Origin: CF-161 sp035259145
GTDB taxonomy: Bacteria; Chloroflexota; Dormibacteria; Dormibacterales; Dormibacteraceae
Reading direction: 5' to 3'
DNA length: 16,014 bases
Assembly: GCA_035259145.1 (NCBI GenBank)
Contig: DATFWQ010000174.1
Location: 1 to 16,014, forward strand
The notes beneath the pieces are model-generated. The model ran no database searches, was not told the origin of the DNA, and saw only the letters and a program-made list of their open reading frames with translations. Made by a program: the position numbers and the translations under genes. This document shows, one piece after another, positions 1-7,103 of this stretch. Positions within the stretch are counted from its first letter, which is position 1. Every line of letters begins with the position of its first letter.

Positions 1-1049
1 GAGGTGCCGTCGATGATCTCCTGCCCTGCCTGGGCGGACGCGCCGGTCAGGACTCTCACCTGGGAGACGCGCAGCTGGCCGGGAAGAAAGGCGGCCTCGC
101 CGGGGTTCACGACGCCGGTCTGAGCTACCCCAAGCGCGGCCTGCCAGCGTTTGACCGCGCTTGCGTCGGCCTGGATGAAGTTTCCGTCCGCGGTCAGGCC
201 GTCCCCGTAGCCCAGCGCGATCAGGTTTTCCTCGAGCTCCTTGACGTCGTCGCCGCTGACGCCGACGGTGAGCTGCCGAGCGAGCGGTGTTCGGCCGAAG
301 AAGAGCGGGATCGGCCTGCCGTTCACCGCATACAGCGTCTCGCCACGACCCACGGTCTGGCCGACGCTGGGCAGCGCGGTGTAGGCGCCGGTGCTCCCTC
401 CCCCGCCGCTGGCGCCACCGCCCGGCTGCACCTTGGCGTTGTACGAGTCCTGGGCGCTGGTGAGATTCTGCTGCGCCTGATGGAGCTTGGTCTGGTTGCT
501 GATCTGGTCGCTCTGCTGCTTCGCCTGGTCCCGAGCCAGGTTGGCCTGGTCGCCGGCGACCGCCTGGTTCGCGTTCTGGATCGCCGTGGCGTCGGCCTGG
601 CAGGTTGCGCTGATCGACTGAGGCCCGCAGCCGTCGGCGCTGGATTTTTCCTGGGCCTGTGCCAGCCGCGCCTGGTCCGCCTGGAGCTGCGATTGGTCGG
701 CGGCGACGGCGGCGGAGTCCTGCTGGTTGGTGAAGTCGATCGAGGCTTGCGTGTCGCTCAGCGACTGCCGGGCCGCGTCGACCGCGTGCTGCGCCTGCGC
801 CAGGGTGGCCTGAGATGGAGGTGGCGAGTACTGGTTGAGCACGGCGTACGCGCCGGCATAGCCGATCGTTCCGTTCACCTGGTCCTGCTCGGAAAGGGTC
901 TGCCGGGTCACGGCGGCCTCGGCAACGGCTGCGTCGAGGGAGGGCGCCGCGGACGCGCCTTTGGGCGCGTGCGTGACCACCCCCACAAGTACGGCGCCGG
1001 CGATGGCGACGGCCAGTCCCCCAAGCAGTCTCGTGCGTGCGCGCTTCAT
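1..1049 (-). CDS. HlyD-like efflux periplasmic adaptor with inserted peptidoglycan-binding domain (3' end outside window)
   Basis: The reading frame is open from an ATG at 1049 to the left edge (349 codons, no stop), so the C-terminus is missing. The N-terminus is a signal anchor (MKRARTRLLGGLAVAIAGA). Residues of about 75-210 are a Gln/Ala/Asp-rich coiled coil of the kind that forms the adaptor hairpin, followed by a Gly/Ser-rich linker. A barrel-sandwich-like stretch follows (VGQTVGRGETLYAVNGRPI). Then comes a PG_binding_1-like segment: GVSGDDVKELEENLIALGY, a DG.F segment and AVKRWQAALGV. This layout is typical of actinobacterial membrane fusion proteins that work with MacB-like ABC exporters. 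The start overlaps the stop of the upstream lipoprotein gene by ATGA, so the two are translationally coupled. I infer that the transporter genes follow beyond the left edge. The family is fairly sure; the substrate is unknown. Confidence 0.85.
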   Translation of the reverse strand, partial: MKRARTRLLGGLAVAIAGAVLVGVVTHAPKGASAAPSLDAAVAEAAVTRQTLSEQDQVNGTIGYAGAYAVLNQYSPPPSQATLAQAQHAVDAARQSLSDTQASIDFTNQQDSAAVAADQSQLQADQARLAQAQEKSSADGCGPQSISATCQADATAIQNANQAVAGDQANLARDQAKQQSDQISNQTKLHQAQQNLTSAQDSYNAKVQPGGGASGGGGSTGAYTALPSVGQTVGRGETLYAVNGRPIPLFFGRTPLARQLTVGVSGDDVKELEENLIALGYGDGLTADGNFIQADASAVKRWQAALGVAQTGVVNPGEAAFLPGQLRVSQVRVLTGASAQAGQEIIDGT

Positions 1050-1573
1050 GGGCCGCCGACTGACGTCTTCGTCTTCATCCCGGACGGCATGTACTGCTTA
1101 CAGGCCTGCTCGGCCTGTTTGAACTGGTCCGAGCTGGGATCGACCGCGTCCGCGCCCCCCGCCGTGATCTTGACACCGCCGCCCGACGCCTGTGGGTCCT
1201 GCATCGGGATCCCGTGGTCACGCATGCACTGGGCGAACCTGGTGAGTTGGTCAAGGGTCTTCTGGTCGATCTTCCCGGGACCGTTTTCGCCGTTCGGTGC
1301 GTATTGCTTGCAGGCGTTCATTGCGTCCTGGAACTTCTGCTCATCCTGGCTCTGGAGCTCCACCCCCCCGCTGTCCTGCACATTGACGCCGTGATCGCGC
1401 ATGCACTGCGCCCACTTGAGCCGCATCTGCTCGACGTCCTGCTTCTGCTGGGCCGCGGTGTCCTTCGGTGCGAAGGGATTGCCCACACACGCGGTGACCA
1501 GAAGCGGCGCTGCGGCCAGAATCACCAGCGCGCGCGTCAGGCCACCTGAAAAGAGGCTCGTTTCCGTCTGCAT
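1046..1573 (-). CDS. Lipoprotein with two tandem AQCMRDHG...ACKQY repeats
   Basis: I prefer the ATG at 1573 (175 aa). A TTG at 1591 would add six residues, and neither start has a clear Shine-Dalgarno sequence. The N-terminus is a lipoprotein signal with lipobox LLVTAC (Cys29), so the protein should be anchored on the outer face of the membrane. The mature part holds two similar repeats. The first runs from AQCMRDHGVNVQD to ACKQYAPNG, the second from AQCMRDHGIPMQD to ACKQYMPSG, so each has one Cys near its start and one near its end. Proteins with AQCMR(D/E)HG motifs are common next to two-component systems and efflux adaptors in actinobacteria, but I know of no assigned function. The gene lies about 60 bp after the kinase stop and overlaps the adaptor start by four bases. 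A role as an extracytoplasmic accessory or sensor of the export system is inference. Confidence 0.85.
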   Translation of the reverse strand: MQTETSLFSGGLTRALVILAAAPLLVTACVGNPFAPKDTAAQQKQDVEQMRLKWAQCMRDHGVNVQDSGGVELQSQDEQKFQDAMNACKQYAPNGENGPGKIDQKTLDQLTRFAQCMRDHGIPMQDPQASGGGVKITAGGADAVDPSSDQFKQAEQACKQYMPSGMKTKTSVGGP

Positions 1574-1633
1574 GGCTCGAGGCTGGCACAAGGGATATAA
1601 AGCGGCCGTAAAGGGCCGCGAGGGCGCCTGCGG

Positions 1634-2911
1634 TTAGGTCGCTTGCAGAGCCGGCGCCGGAAGGTCGACCTCGACGGTCAGCCCTCCGGAGGTTCCTGGG
1701 CGCGCCTTCGCGTCGCCTCCGTGCGCCCGGGCCACCGACTGCACGATTGAGAGGCCGAGGCCCGAGCCCCGGCCGGAGCTGGTGCGGTCGCGTGAGAGCC
1801 GCCGAAACGGTTCGAAGAGGGATGGGACCTGGTCTGCGGGAATTCGGGCGCCGCTGTTTGCAACTCGCAGCCGCACTCGGTCGCTGCCGTTACCTGTTGT
1901 CACATCGATCCAGCCGGACGACAAGTTGTACGCGACGGCGTTCTCGACCAGGTTCGCCACCATGCGATCGAGCAGTGATTGATCGCCTCGAACCGCGGCC
2001 GGCTCGAGCCTCGAGCGCAGCTCGATCCCCCTCTGGGCGGCTGTGATCGACACCTGATCCAGGGCTCGGGCCGCCGCATCGGCCAGGTCGACCAGCTGGG
2101 CGGTATCCAGACCCCGCTCGCTCCTGGCCAGCACGAGAAGCCCGTCCAGCAGCCGGTCGCAGCGATCGACGGCGTCGCGCACGACTCGCGAGGTGCCGAG
2201 AAGCTCGTTTCGGCTCACGTCCGGGTCGCTCAGCGCCACGTCAACCTGGGCGCGCATGACCGCGAGGGGCGTGCGGAGCTCGTGCGACGCGTTGGCCACG
2301 AACCGGCGCTGGCTGGCGAACGCCACGTCCAGCCGGCCGAGCATGCCGTCGAAGGTGTCGGCCAGCTCCTTCAGTTCGTCCCGCGGCCCCTCGAACTCGA
2401 TCCGTTCGTGAAGGTTGGCCACCGACAGCCTGCGGGCTGTGCCCGTGATGTCCCGCAGCGGTTTGAGCATTCGCGCAGCCAGAAGCCAACCGAAGAGGCC
2501 CGCGGCGACGGCCATGAGCCCGATGACCGCCGCCCATGTCAGTACGAGGGAACGCAGGGTCTGAATGCGAACGTCGGTGATCAGCTGCTGCAGCCCGACC
2601 CTGACCGCCGCGGGGTTGGGCACAGGCCCACCTGCAGCCTGCGGCAATACACCCACCCCCTCAAGCGGCGGCAGGTAAACCGGAGTCGTCCCAGTCGGTT
2701 GTCCAGCCGCAAACCCGATTGATGCCGTGCCTGGCGGCGCCACGAACTTCGCGACGGTGCCACCGGTCCCTTCCGGGCTCAGGCTGCGATCGACGATCGC
2801 ATAGGAGACGGCGATCAAGCCCACACCCATACAGAAGAAGACGGCCCCGTAGACAAGGGCCAGCCGCGTTCGGATGGACAGCCGGGACTTGGCGCGGGGT
2901 CGCTCGTTCAC
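1634..2911 (-). CDS. Two-component sensor histidine kinase (HAMP, HisKA, HATPase_c)
   Basis: A 425-residue membrane kinase. Transmembrane helices lie at about 16-40 and 121-146, with an extracytoplasmic sensor stretch of some 80 residues between them that is rich in Pro and Gly and has no recognised domain. A HAMP linker follows (about 147-200). The dimerisation and phosphoacceptor helix carries H210 in ASHELRTPLAVMR. The ATP-binding domain shows an N box (NLVENAVAYN, 320-329), a G1-type stretch VANSGARIP, the F box FEPFRR and the G2 box GRGSGLGLSIV (380-390), so it looks catalytically complete. The start overlaps the response-regulator stop by ATGA (2908-2911), so the pair is coupled. The downstream lipoprotein and adaptor genes suggest it senses an envelope or drug stress and controls this export operon. 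The signal itself cannot be read from the sequence. Confidence 0.95.
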   Translation of the reverse strand: MNERPRAKSRLSIRTRLALVYGAVFFCMGVGLIAVSYAIVDRSLSPEGTGGTVAKFVAPPGTASIGFAAGQPTGTTPVYLPPLEGVGVLPQAAGGPVPNPAAVRVGLQQLITDVRIQTLRSLVLTWAAVIGLMAVAAGLFGWLLAARMLKPLRDITGTARRLSVANLHERIEFEGPRDELKELADTFDGMLGRLDVAFASQRRFVANASHELRTPLAVMRAQVDVALSDPDVSRNELLGTSRVVRDAVDRCDRLLDGLLVLARSERGLDTAQLVDLADAAARALDQVSITAAQRGIELRSRLEPAAVRGDQSLLDRMVANLVENAVAYNLSSGWIDVTTGNGSDRVRLRVANSGARIPADQVPSLFEPFRRLSRDRTSSGRGSGLGLSIVQSVARAHGGDAKARPGTSGGLTVEVDLPAPALQAT

Positions 2912-3579
2912 CGGATGACGTAGCCCACGCCGATCACGGTCTCGATCAGCAGCGGCTCCCCCAGCTTGCGACGCAGCGTGCTGAGCGTCACCCGCACGGT
3001 GTTGGTGAAGGGATCGGCGTTCTCGTCCCAGGCCCGCTCGAGCAGCGCCTCGGCGCTGACGATGGCACCATCCGCTGCTAGCAGGATGCGCAGGACGGCC
3101 AGCTCCTTCGGGGTCAGGTCGAGACGGCGCCCGCCGCGGCAGGCGAGACCGCGCGCAGGGTCCAGCTCGACGTCGTGGCGGCGCAGTACAGGCGGCAACG
3201 GCCTCTGGGCGCGCCGGCCCAGTGCATTGACTCTGGCCACAAGCTCGCTGAACGCGAAGGGCTTGGACAGGTAATCGTCAGCGCCCAGGCCCAGGCCCTG
3301 CACGCGGTCGTCGACCGTCCCCGCGGCGGTCAGCATCAGGATGCGGCTTACGGCGCCCTCGCCTACGAGCCGGCGACAGACCTCGTCGCCGTGCACCGCC
3401 GGCAGGTCGCGGTCGAGCACGATCACGTCGTAGCTGGTGATCCAGGTCTTGTCCAGCGCCTCGGCACCATCCTCGGCCAGGTCTACCGCGAATCCCTGCA
3501 GCGACAGGCCGCGAACGACGGCGTTGGCAAGGTCGCGTTCGTCTTCCACCACCAACACGCGCATCGTCCGTGCGATCAT
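2908..3579 (-). CDS. OmpR/PhoB-family response regulator
   Basis: The protein has 223 residues from the ATG at 3579, which is preceded by CAGGGG eight bases upstream. A second ATG at 3564 (MRVLVVEDE) is the usual family start and is possible, but has no Shine-Dalgarno sequence. The receiver domain has the acidic pair in VVEDE, phosphoacceptor D56 (DVIVLDRDLP), T84 and K106 (YLSKPF). The C-terminal winged helix is typical of the OmpR family: LTPKELAVLRILL, the recognition-helix region TNTVRVTLSTLRRKLG, and the wing IETVIGVGYVIR. It is the first gene of the minus-strand operon and overlaps the kinase by four bases. It probably activates or represses its own operon. A 10 bp palindrome CACTGCAGTG at 3659-3668 lies upstream, but I cannot show that it is the binding site. 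Confidence 0.95.
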   Translation of the reverse strand: MIARTMRVLVVEDERDLANAVVRGLSLQGFAVDLAEDGAEALDKTWITSYDVIVLDRDLPAVHGDEVCRRLVGEGAVSRILMLTAAGTVDDRVQGLGLGADDYLSKPFAFSELVARVNALGRRAQRPLPPVLRRHDVELDPARGLACRGGRRLDLTPKELAVLRILLAADGAIVSAEALLERAWDENADPFTNTVRVTLSTLRRKLGEPLLIETVIGVGYVIR

Positions 3580-3687
3580 GCAGCGCGCCCCTGAGCGGAA
3601 GCTTAGAAGCGAGCAGGACCGATGCCCAAACCGGGGAGAACCCTCATGCTCAGGTGCTCACTGCAGTGCTATCTTCCGAGGCGCCCG

Positions 3688-4173
3688 ATGCCCATGCTTG
3701 GCCGGTTCACCGCCGCAAGCTCGCAGTTCCTCAACGAGCGCGGCATCTACCTCGGGGCACGCTCGACCAGGATCCATGTGGCCCTATACCGGTGGACAGG
3801 CGGCAAGATCGGCGGGCATCTACCCGGCTGGCCCGACGCGCGGATCGCCCTGGTCGACCACACGGGCGCCAGTAGCGGAGCAAGGCGGACGTCTCCGCTG
3901 ATGTACCACGAGGACGGCGACGCCATCGCCGTGGTGGCCTCGAAGGGGGGCCAGCCCACGCATCCCGCGTGGTTCCACAACCTCAAGGTGAACCCGGACA
4001 CCAGGATGCAGATCGGCTCCGTGGTTCGCGAGGTCCGCGCCCGCGTCGCGACCGACGAGGAGCGCGATCGCCTCTGGCCGGAGTTCGCTGCTATCTTCCC
4101 CGGATACGACTTCTACCAGCGCCACGCGAAGGGCCGAAAGATCCCGATCGTGATTCTCGATCCTCGTTCGTGA
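3688..4173 (+). CDS. Nitroreductase-family deazaflavin (F420)-dependent oxidoreductase
   Basis: I chose the ATG at 3688 because GAGG lies six bases upstream and the encoded start fits the family. An in-frame ATG at 3622 would add 22 residues with no family character. The 161-residue product matches the Ddn/TIGR00026 type of split-barrel F420H2-dependent reductase. Its motifs are a VDHTGASSGARRTSPLMY segment, DGDAIAVVASKGG, HPAWFHNLKVNPDTRMQIG, and a C-terminal PGYDFYQRHAKGRKIPIVIL. Relatives reduce quinones or nitro compounds with F420H2, often at the membrane; the substrate here is unknown. The gene is divergent from the two-component operon and converges on an F420-type luciferase-like oxidoreductase, so the two may share cofactor F420, although no F420 biosynthesis gene is in view. 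The family call is strong. Confidence 0.9.
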   Translation: MPMLGRFTAASSQFLNERGIYLGARSTRIHVALYRWTGGKIGGHLPGWPDARIALVDHTGASSGARRTSPLMYHEDGDAIAVVASKGGQPTHPAWFHNLKVNPDTRMQIGSVVREVRARVATDEERDRLWPEFAAIFPGYDFYQRHAKGRKIPIVILDPRS

Positions 4174-4300
4174 AGGGCGTAGGCCCCATCGGTCGCGAAT
4201 CAGGCTGTTGGTCACGTGAAACCAGCTGTAGGGAGATGGCCCGGTCCGCCGCACTGGAACGAGCATTCCGCGGGCGGTTGGCCCAGCCGGCGGCCCGCCG

Positions 4301-5164
4301 TCATGTCGCAGCCCGCGCTGAGACCGTCTCTGCGTACGGACGCACGAGCTCCGTGTACTGCTCGAGCTTTTGCAGCGCGGCGTCCCGGCCATCAGGCGGT
4401 ACGTAATAGATCACCCGCTCGATGCCTGCCTCCTGAAACTGCTCGATCTCAGCCGCGCCGCCGCCCTCACTACCGTAGGCGGTGACGGGAATCGGCCCCC
4501 TTGCGGCCTCCTCGGCCAGCCGGTTGAGCTCGGGTATGCGGCTCAGGTAGTCGCCGCTGTTGGGCATCCAGCCGTCTGCGTAGCGCACGACACGCTTCAG
4601 CGTGTTGGGGCCGTTGCCGGCGAGGAGGATTGGCGGGTGCGGCTTCTGGACCGGCTTCGGCCACGACATGATCGGGTCGAAGTCGACCATCCGGCCGTGG
4701 TACTCGGGCTCGTCCCTGGTCCAGATCTCCTTGATAGCCTCGACGCGCTCACGGAGGAGGGCCCACCGCGTCTCGAACCGTGTGCCGTGGTTGGCCATCT
4801 CGCCGCGGTTCCAGCCGCCACCGATGCCAAACAAGAAGCGGCCGTCGGAGATGTGATCGAGGCTGGCCGCCGACTTCGCGGTCACGATCGGGTCGCGCTC
4901 GATCAACAGGCATATGCCGGTGCCGACCTTGAGCGAGCTCGTTGCAGTTGCGGCGGCGGTAAGAGCTACGAACGGGTCGAGGACACGCCAGTACCGCTCT
5001 GTGAGCTTGCCGCCCACCCGGTCTTTCGGCCAGGGCTTCTCAACCGGGATGTGCGTGTGCTCGGCAACCCAGAACGACTCGAAACCGCGCTCCTCGAGGG
5101 CCAGAGCGAGCTCTGTCATCGAGATGGCGTAGTCGGTCGGAAATATGGCGATCCCGAACTTCAT
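4301..5164 (-). CDS. LLM-class F420-dependent oxidoreductase (Rv2161c/TIGR03619-like)
   Basis: The ATG at 5164 gives MKFGIAIFPTDYAIS, the canonical first strand of the luciferase-like barrel. An upstream GTG at 5200 only adds an unlikely leader. The product has 287 residues. Family marks are LALALEERGFESFWVAEHTH (strand and helix 1), the long loop IPVEKPWPKDRVGGKL, VGTGICLLIERDPI, the SLDHISDGRFLFGIGGGWN stretch that contacts the cofactor, and HPPILLAGNGPNTLKRVVRYADGWMP. Proteins of this subfamily are predicted to use F420 and not FMN, but their substrates are mostly unknown. The gene is divergent from the membrane-protein/PrsW pair, with 80 bp between the starts. Neither the real substrate nor an operon partner can be read from the sequence. 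Confidence 0.92.
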   Translation of the reverse strand: MKFGIAIFPTDYAISMTELALALEERGFESFWVAEHTHIPVEKPWPKDRVGGKLTERYWRVLDPFVALTAAATATSSLKVGTGICLLIERDPIVTAKSAASLDHISDGRFLFGIGGGWNRGEMANHGTRFETRWALLRERVEAIKEIWTRDEPEYHGRMVDFDPIMSWPKPVQKPHPPILLAGNGPNTLKRVVRYADGWMPNSGDYLSRIPELNRLAEEAARGPIPVTAYGSEGGGAAEIEQFQEAGIERVIYYVPPDGRDAALQKLEQYTELVRPYAETVSARAAT

Positions 5165-5225
5165 GACCAGCAATCGTAAGTGCACCGCCGAGCGGGACAC
5201 GGTCGAGATTTCGATGTCCAGAAAT

Positions 5226-5239
5226 CCGAGAATTATCGG
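5226..5239. promoter_or_regulatory. Imperfect palindrome CCGAGAATTATCGG just before the 5245 start
   Basis: Twelve of the 14 positions pair across the centre. The site ends five bases before the ATG at 5245 and contains an AT-rich core (AATTAT) in a very GC-rich setting. It could be the -10 region of a leaderless promoter for the membrane-protein/PrsW operon, or a small operator. No good -35 sequence stands at the right distance. Confidence 0.25.
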
Positions 5240-5244
5240 CGCGT

Positions 5245-5745
5245 ATGGTCGAAACGCACGACGACCTCCGCCCCCTCTACCGCATCATGCTTGTGTTGGG
5301 CCTTGTGTCGGTGGTGATCCTGGCTTCCGGCTTTGCGCTCCTGCTCAGGTTCGCGCCGCCGGGTCAGCACTCCGGGTACCGCGCCCACATCACAGGTGTT
5401 TATGCCTATGACCCGGCCACCGCGTCGATCACCGGCTCGGCGATGACCAGATTCCACCGGGACCAGCCCTTCGCTGCGACCGTGGACTGGGGGAATCTGC
5501 CTGCCGGCATGCTCGTGAGCGCTCGCTGGACGGACAGCCTTGACGATGACGTGGGGTCGACCCAACCAACTCCGGTCGCGGCGGGAAGGCTCGCCGGCGA
5601 GAACGCCCTGGTCCCGGTCCGCGCCTCCCGAGAGTTCGGCACCAACTTGCCGGGACCGTACACGTTGACCGTCGTGCGCTACGCTCGAGGCCAGCCCGTA
5701 GAGCTGCTGGCCACCGCCCGCGTCACGGTTCTGCGCGATCCATGA
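5245..5745 (+). CDS. Single-pass membrane protein of unknown function, coupled to prsW
   Basis: I do not recognise this 166-residue protein. A short charged N-terminus (METHDD-like, to about residue 13) precedes one transmembrane helix at roughly 12-35 (IMLVLGLVSVVILASGFALLL). The remaining 130 or so residues should face outside and look like a beta-rich domain, with alternating hydrophobics such as AHITGVYAYDPATASITGS, FAATVDWGNLPAGMLVSARW and PYTLTVVRYARGQPVELLA. The last stretch, ending in TARVTVLRDP, resembles an immunoglobulin-like or carbohydrate-binding edge strand, but this is only an impression. Its stop overlaps the ATG of the PrsW gene by four bases, so the two are made together. 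The topology, with a small N-terminus inside and a large domain outside, suits a protease substrate or partner. There is no Shine-Dalgarno sequence before the ATG. Confidence 0.75.
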   Translation: MVETHDDLRPLYRIMLVLGLVSVVILASGFALLLRFAPPGQHSGYRAHITGVYAYDPATASITGSAMTRFHRDQPFAATVDWGNLPAGMLVSARWTDSLDDDVGSTQPTPVAAGRLAGENALVPVRASREFGTNLPGPYTLTVVRYARGQPVELLATARVTVLRDP

Positions 5746-7094
5746 TCCAGCAGGCCGCCTACCGACGTCGCTGGCGGCCGACGAGATACTGGCTCGCCGC
5801 GATGATCGCCGCCGCCCTCTTCGTGGTCCTCGTGCTCAGCTCAGTGGCCTCGCTCGCGATCGGCCCGGTCCCGCTTCGCGCCACGCTGTTCGGCCTGCCT
5901 GGCGTCGGCTTTGTGATCGCCGCCACCTTCTTCGCCCTGCGGGCGCTGCACGATCACGAACCGGGGATCCGTCTGCGTGACGCGACACGCGCGGCGGCGC
6001 TTTTCGTCGTCGGCATCTTCCTCTGGCTGGCCGTGGTCGACGTCTACACCTTCACGCAGGAAGCCGGCCCAGGGGTCGCAACCGCTTGCGCCATCGCGTG
6101 CGTCCCGACGACCGCGATTGGACTCCTTGTCATCCGCCGCTTCGACCGCAACGAGAAGGAGCCGTGGCGGCTCGTGCTGGTTGCCGCGCTCTGGGGCGCC
6201 GTCATCTCCACCAGCCTGGTCGTCTGGGCGGAAGGCCTCTGGGACCTTGTGTTCACCGCCACGCTGGTGCCAGGACCAGCCGCCGACACGTCCGCGGCCT
6301 ATTCGGCCGGCATCTTCGAAGAGCTGGCCAAAGGCACGGCCGTCGTCCTTCTGTATCTCGTCATGCGGGATGAGGTCGATGACGTAGTCGACGGCATCGT
6401 CTACGGTGCCGCGGTCGGGCTTGGCTTCAACTTCATGGAGTCTGTCTCCTACATGACTCACCAGTACGCGATCCTGGCGCCCGTGGGGCTGGGAGCCGCC
6501 GGCGCGGCCGGCCAGTGGTACTTCCGCCAGGTGGTGGGGCTGTTCTTCGGCCATGCCACCTTCACGGCGCTGATCGGCGCGGGGATCGGGATCGCGAGGC
6601 AGATGCCTCTGATCAGCCAGCGCCTTCTCGTCACCGCCAGCGGTTTCCTGGCTGCGATCGCCGCCCACTTTGCCTGGGACGCCTGGCAGGCGTTCGTCCT
6701 CGTCGGCTCCTCCTCGACGCAGCTCCTGGTTGCGAATGCGCGGTATGTCCTGGTGATCGGACCTTTCGCCGCGGTGGTACTGCTGCTGCTCGTGATGGGC
6801 CAGCACGTCGAGGGGAGAGCGCTCAGGCGTCACCTCGAGGTCGAGGCGGCGGGCGGACTGGGTGCAGTCCTGCCGTACGAGGTGGCCCTACTGATGAGCC
6901 CCTGGCAGCGCTTTCAGGCGCGGCTGGCTGCGCTGGGCCGTGGCGGGCCAGGAGCCTACCTCGGGCTGGCCCGGCTGCAGAGGGCCCAGCTGCACCTGGC
7001 AATGGAGCGCTGGCACCGAGAGCGCCGTGAAATCGACCAGCCGCTCGCCGCCGAAGAGGCTCTCCGCCAGCACGTGCTCGAGCTGCGCGGCTAG
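5742..7094 (+). CDS. prsW: PrsW-family intramembrane metalloprotease
   Basis: A 450-residue polytopic membrane protein with about eight or nine hydrophobic helices. It carries the three sequence marks described for PrsW proteases: EExxK (E193, E194, K197 in FEELAKG), FxxxE (F229 to E233 in GLGFNFMES) and HxxxD (H309 to D313 in AHFAWDAW). It also has the family segments RRFDRNEKEPWRL (about 132-143) and VVDGIVYGAAVGLGF, and a conserved GHATFTA histidine (H271). In Bacillus the prototype cleaves the anti-sigma factor RsiW; most actinobacterial relatives have unknown substrates. Here residues from about 355 to the end form a long, charged, probably cytoplasmic helical tail that the prototype lacks. 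The gene overlaps the upstream single-pass membrane protein by ATGA. No sigma/anti-sigma pair is visible nearby, so the partner protein is the most obvious candidate target. Confidence 0.92.
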   Translation: MIQQAAYRRRWRPTRYWLAAMIAAALFVVLVLSSVASLAIGPVPLRATLFGLPGVGFVIAATFFALRALHDHEPGIRLRDATRAAALFVVGIFLWLAVVDVYTFTQEAGPGVATACAIACVPTTAIGLLVIRRFDRNEKEPWRLVLVAALWGAVISTSLVVWAEGLWDLVFTATLVPGPAADTSAAYSAGIFEELAKGTAVVLLYLVMRDEVDDVVDGIVYGAAVGLGFNFMESVSYMTHQYAILAPVGLGAAGAAGQWYFRQVVGLFFGHATFTALIGAGIGIARQMPLISQRLLVTASGFLAAIAAHFAWDAWQAFVLVGSSSTQLLVANARYVLVIGPFAAVVLLLLVMGQHVEGRALRRHLEVEAAGGLGAVLPYEVALLMSPWQRFQARLAALGRGGPGAYLGLARLQRAQLHLAMERWHRERREIDQPLAAEEALRQHVLELRG

Positions 7095-7103
7095 CCGCCA
7101 GCC

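Noticed and set aside
480..1394. 304-codon plus-strand frame
   Set aside because: It lies antisense to the adaptor and lipoprotein genes, which have clear domain motifs and signal sequences; the translation is Leu/Gly/Arg-rich without any family motif.
3647..3668. Direct repeat TGCTCA and palindrome CACTGCAGTG upstream of the response-regulator operon
   Set aside because: The 8-base spacing does not fit the usual direct repeats of OmpR-type regulators, and 6- to 10-base matches are weak evidence.
5841..6833. 330-codon minus-strand frame
   Set aside because: Antisense to the PrsW gene, which carries all three catalytic motifs. The product is a charged Asp/Arg/Gln-rich string typical of reverse-strand frames in GC-rich genes.
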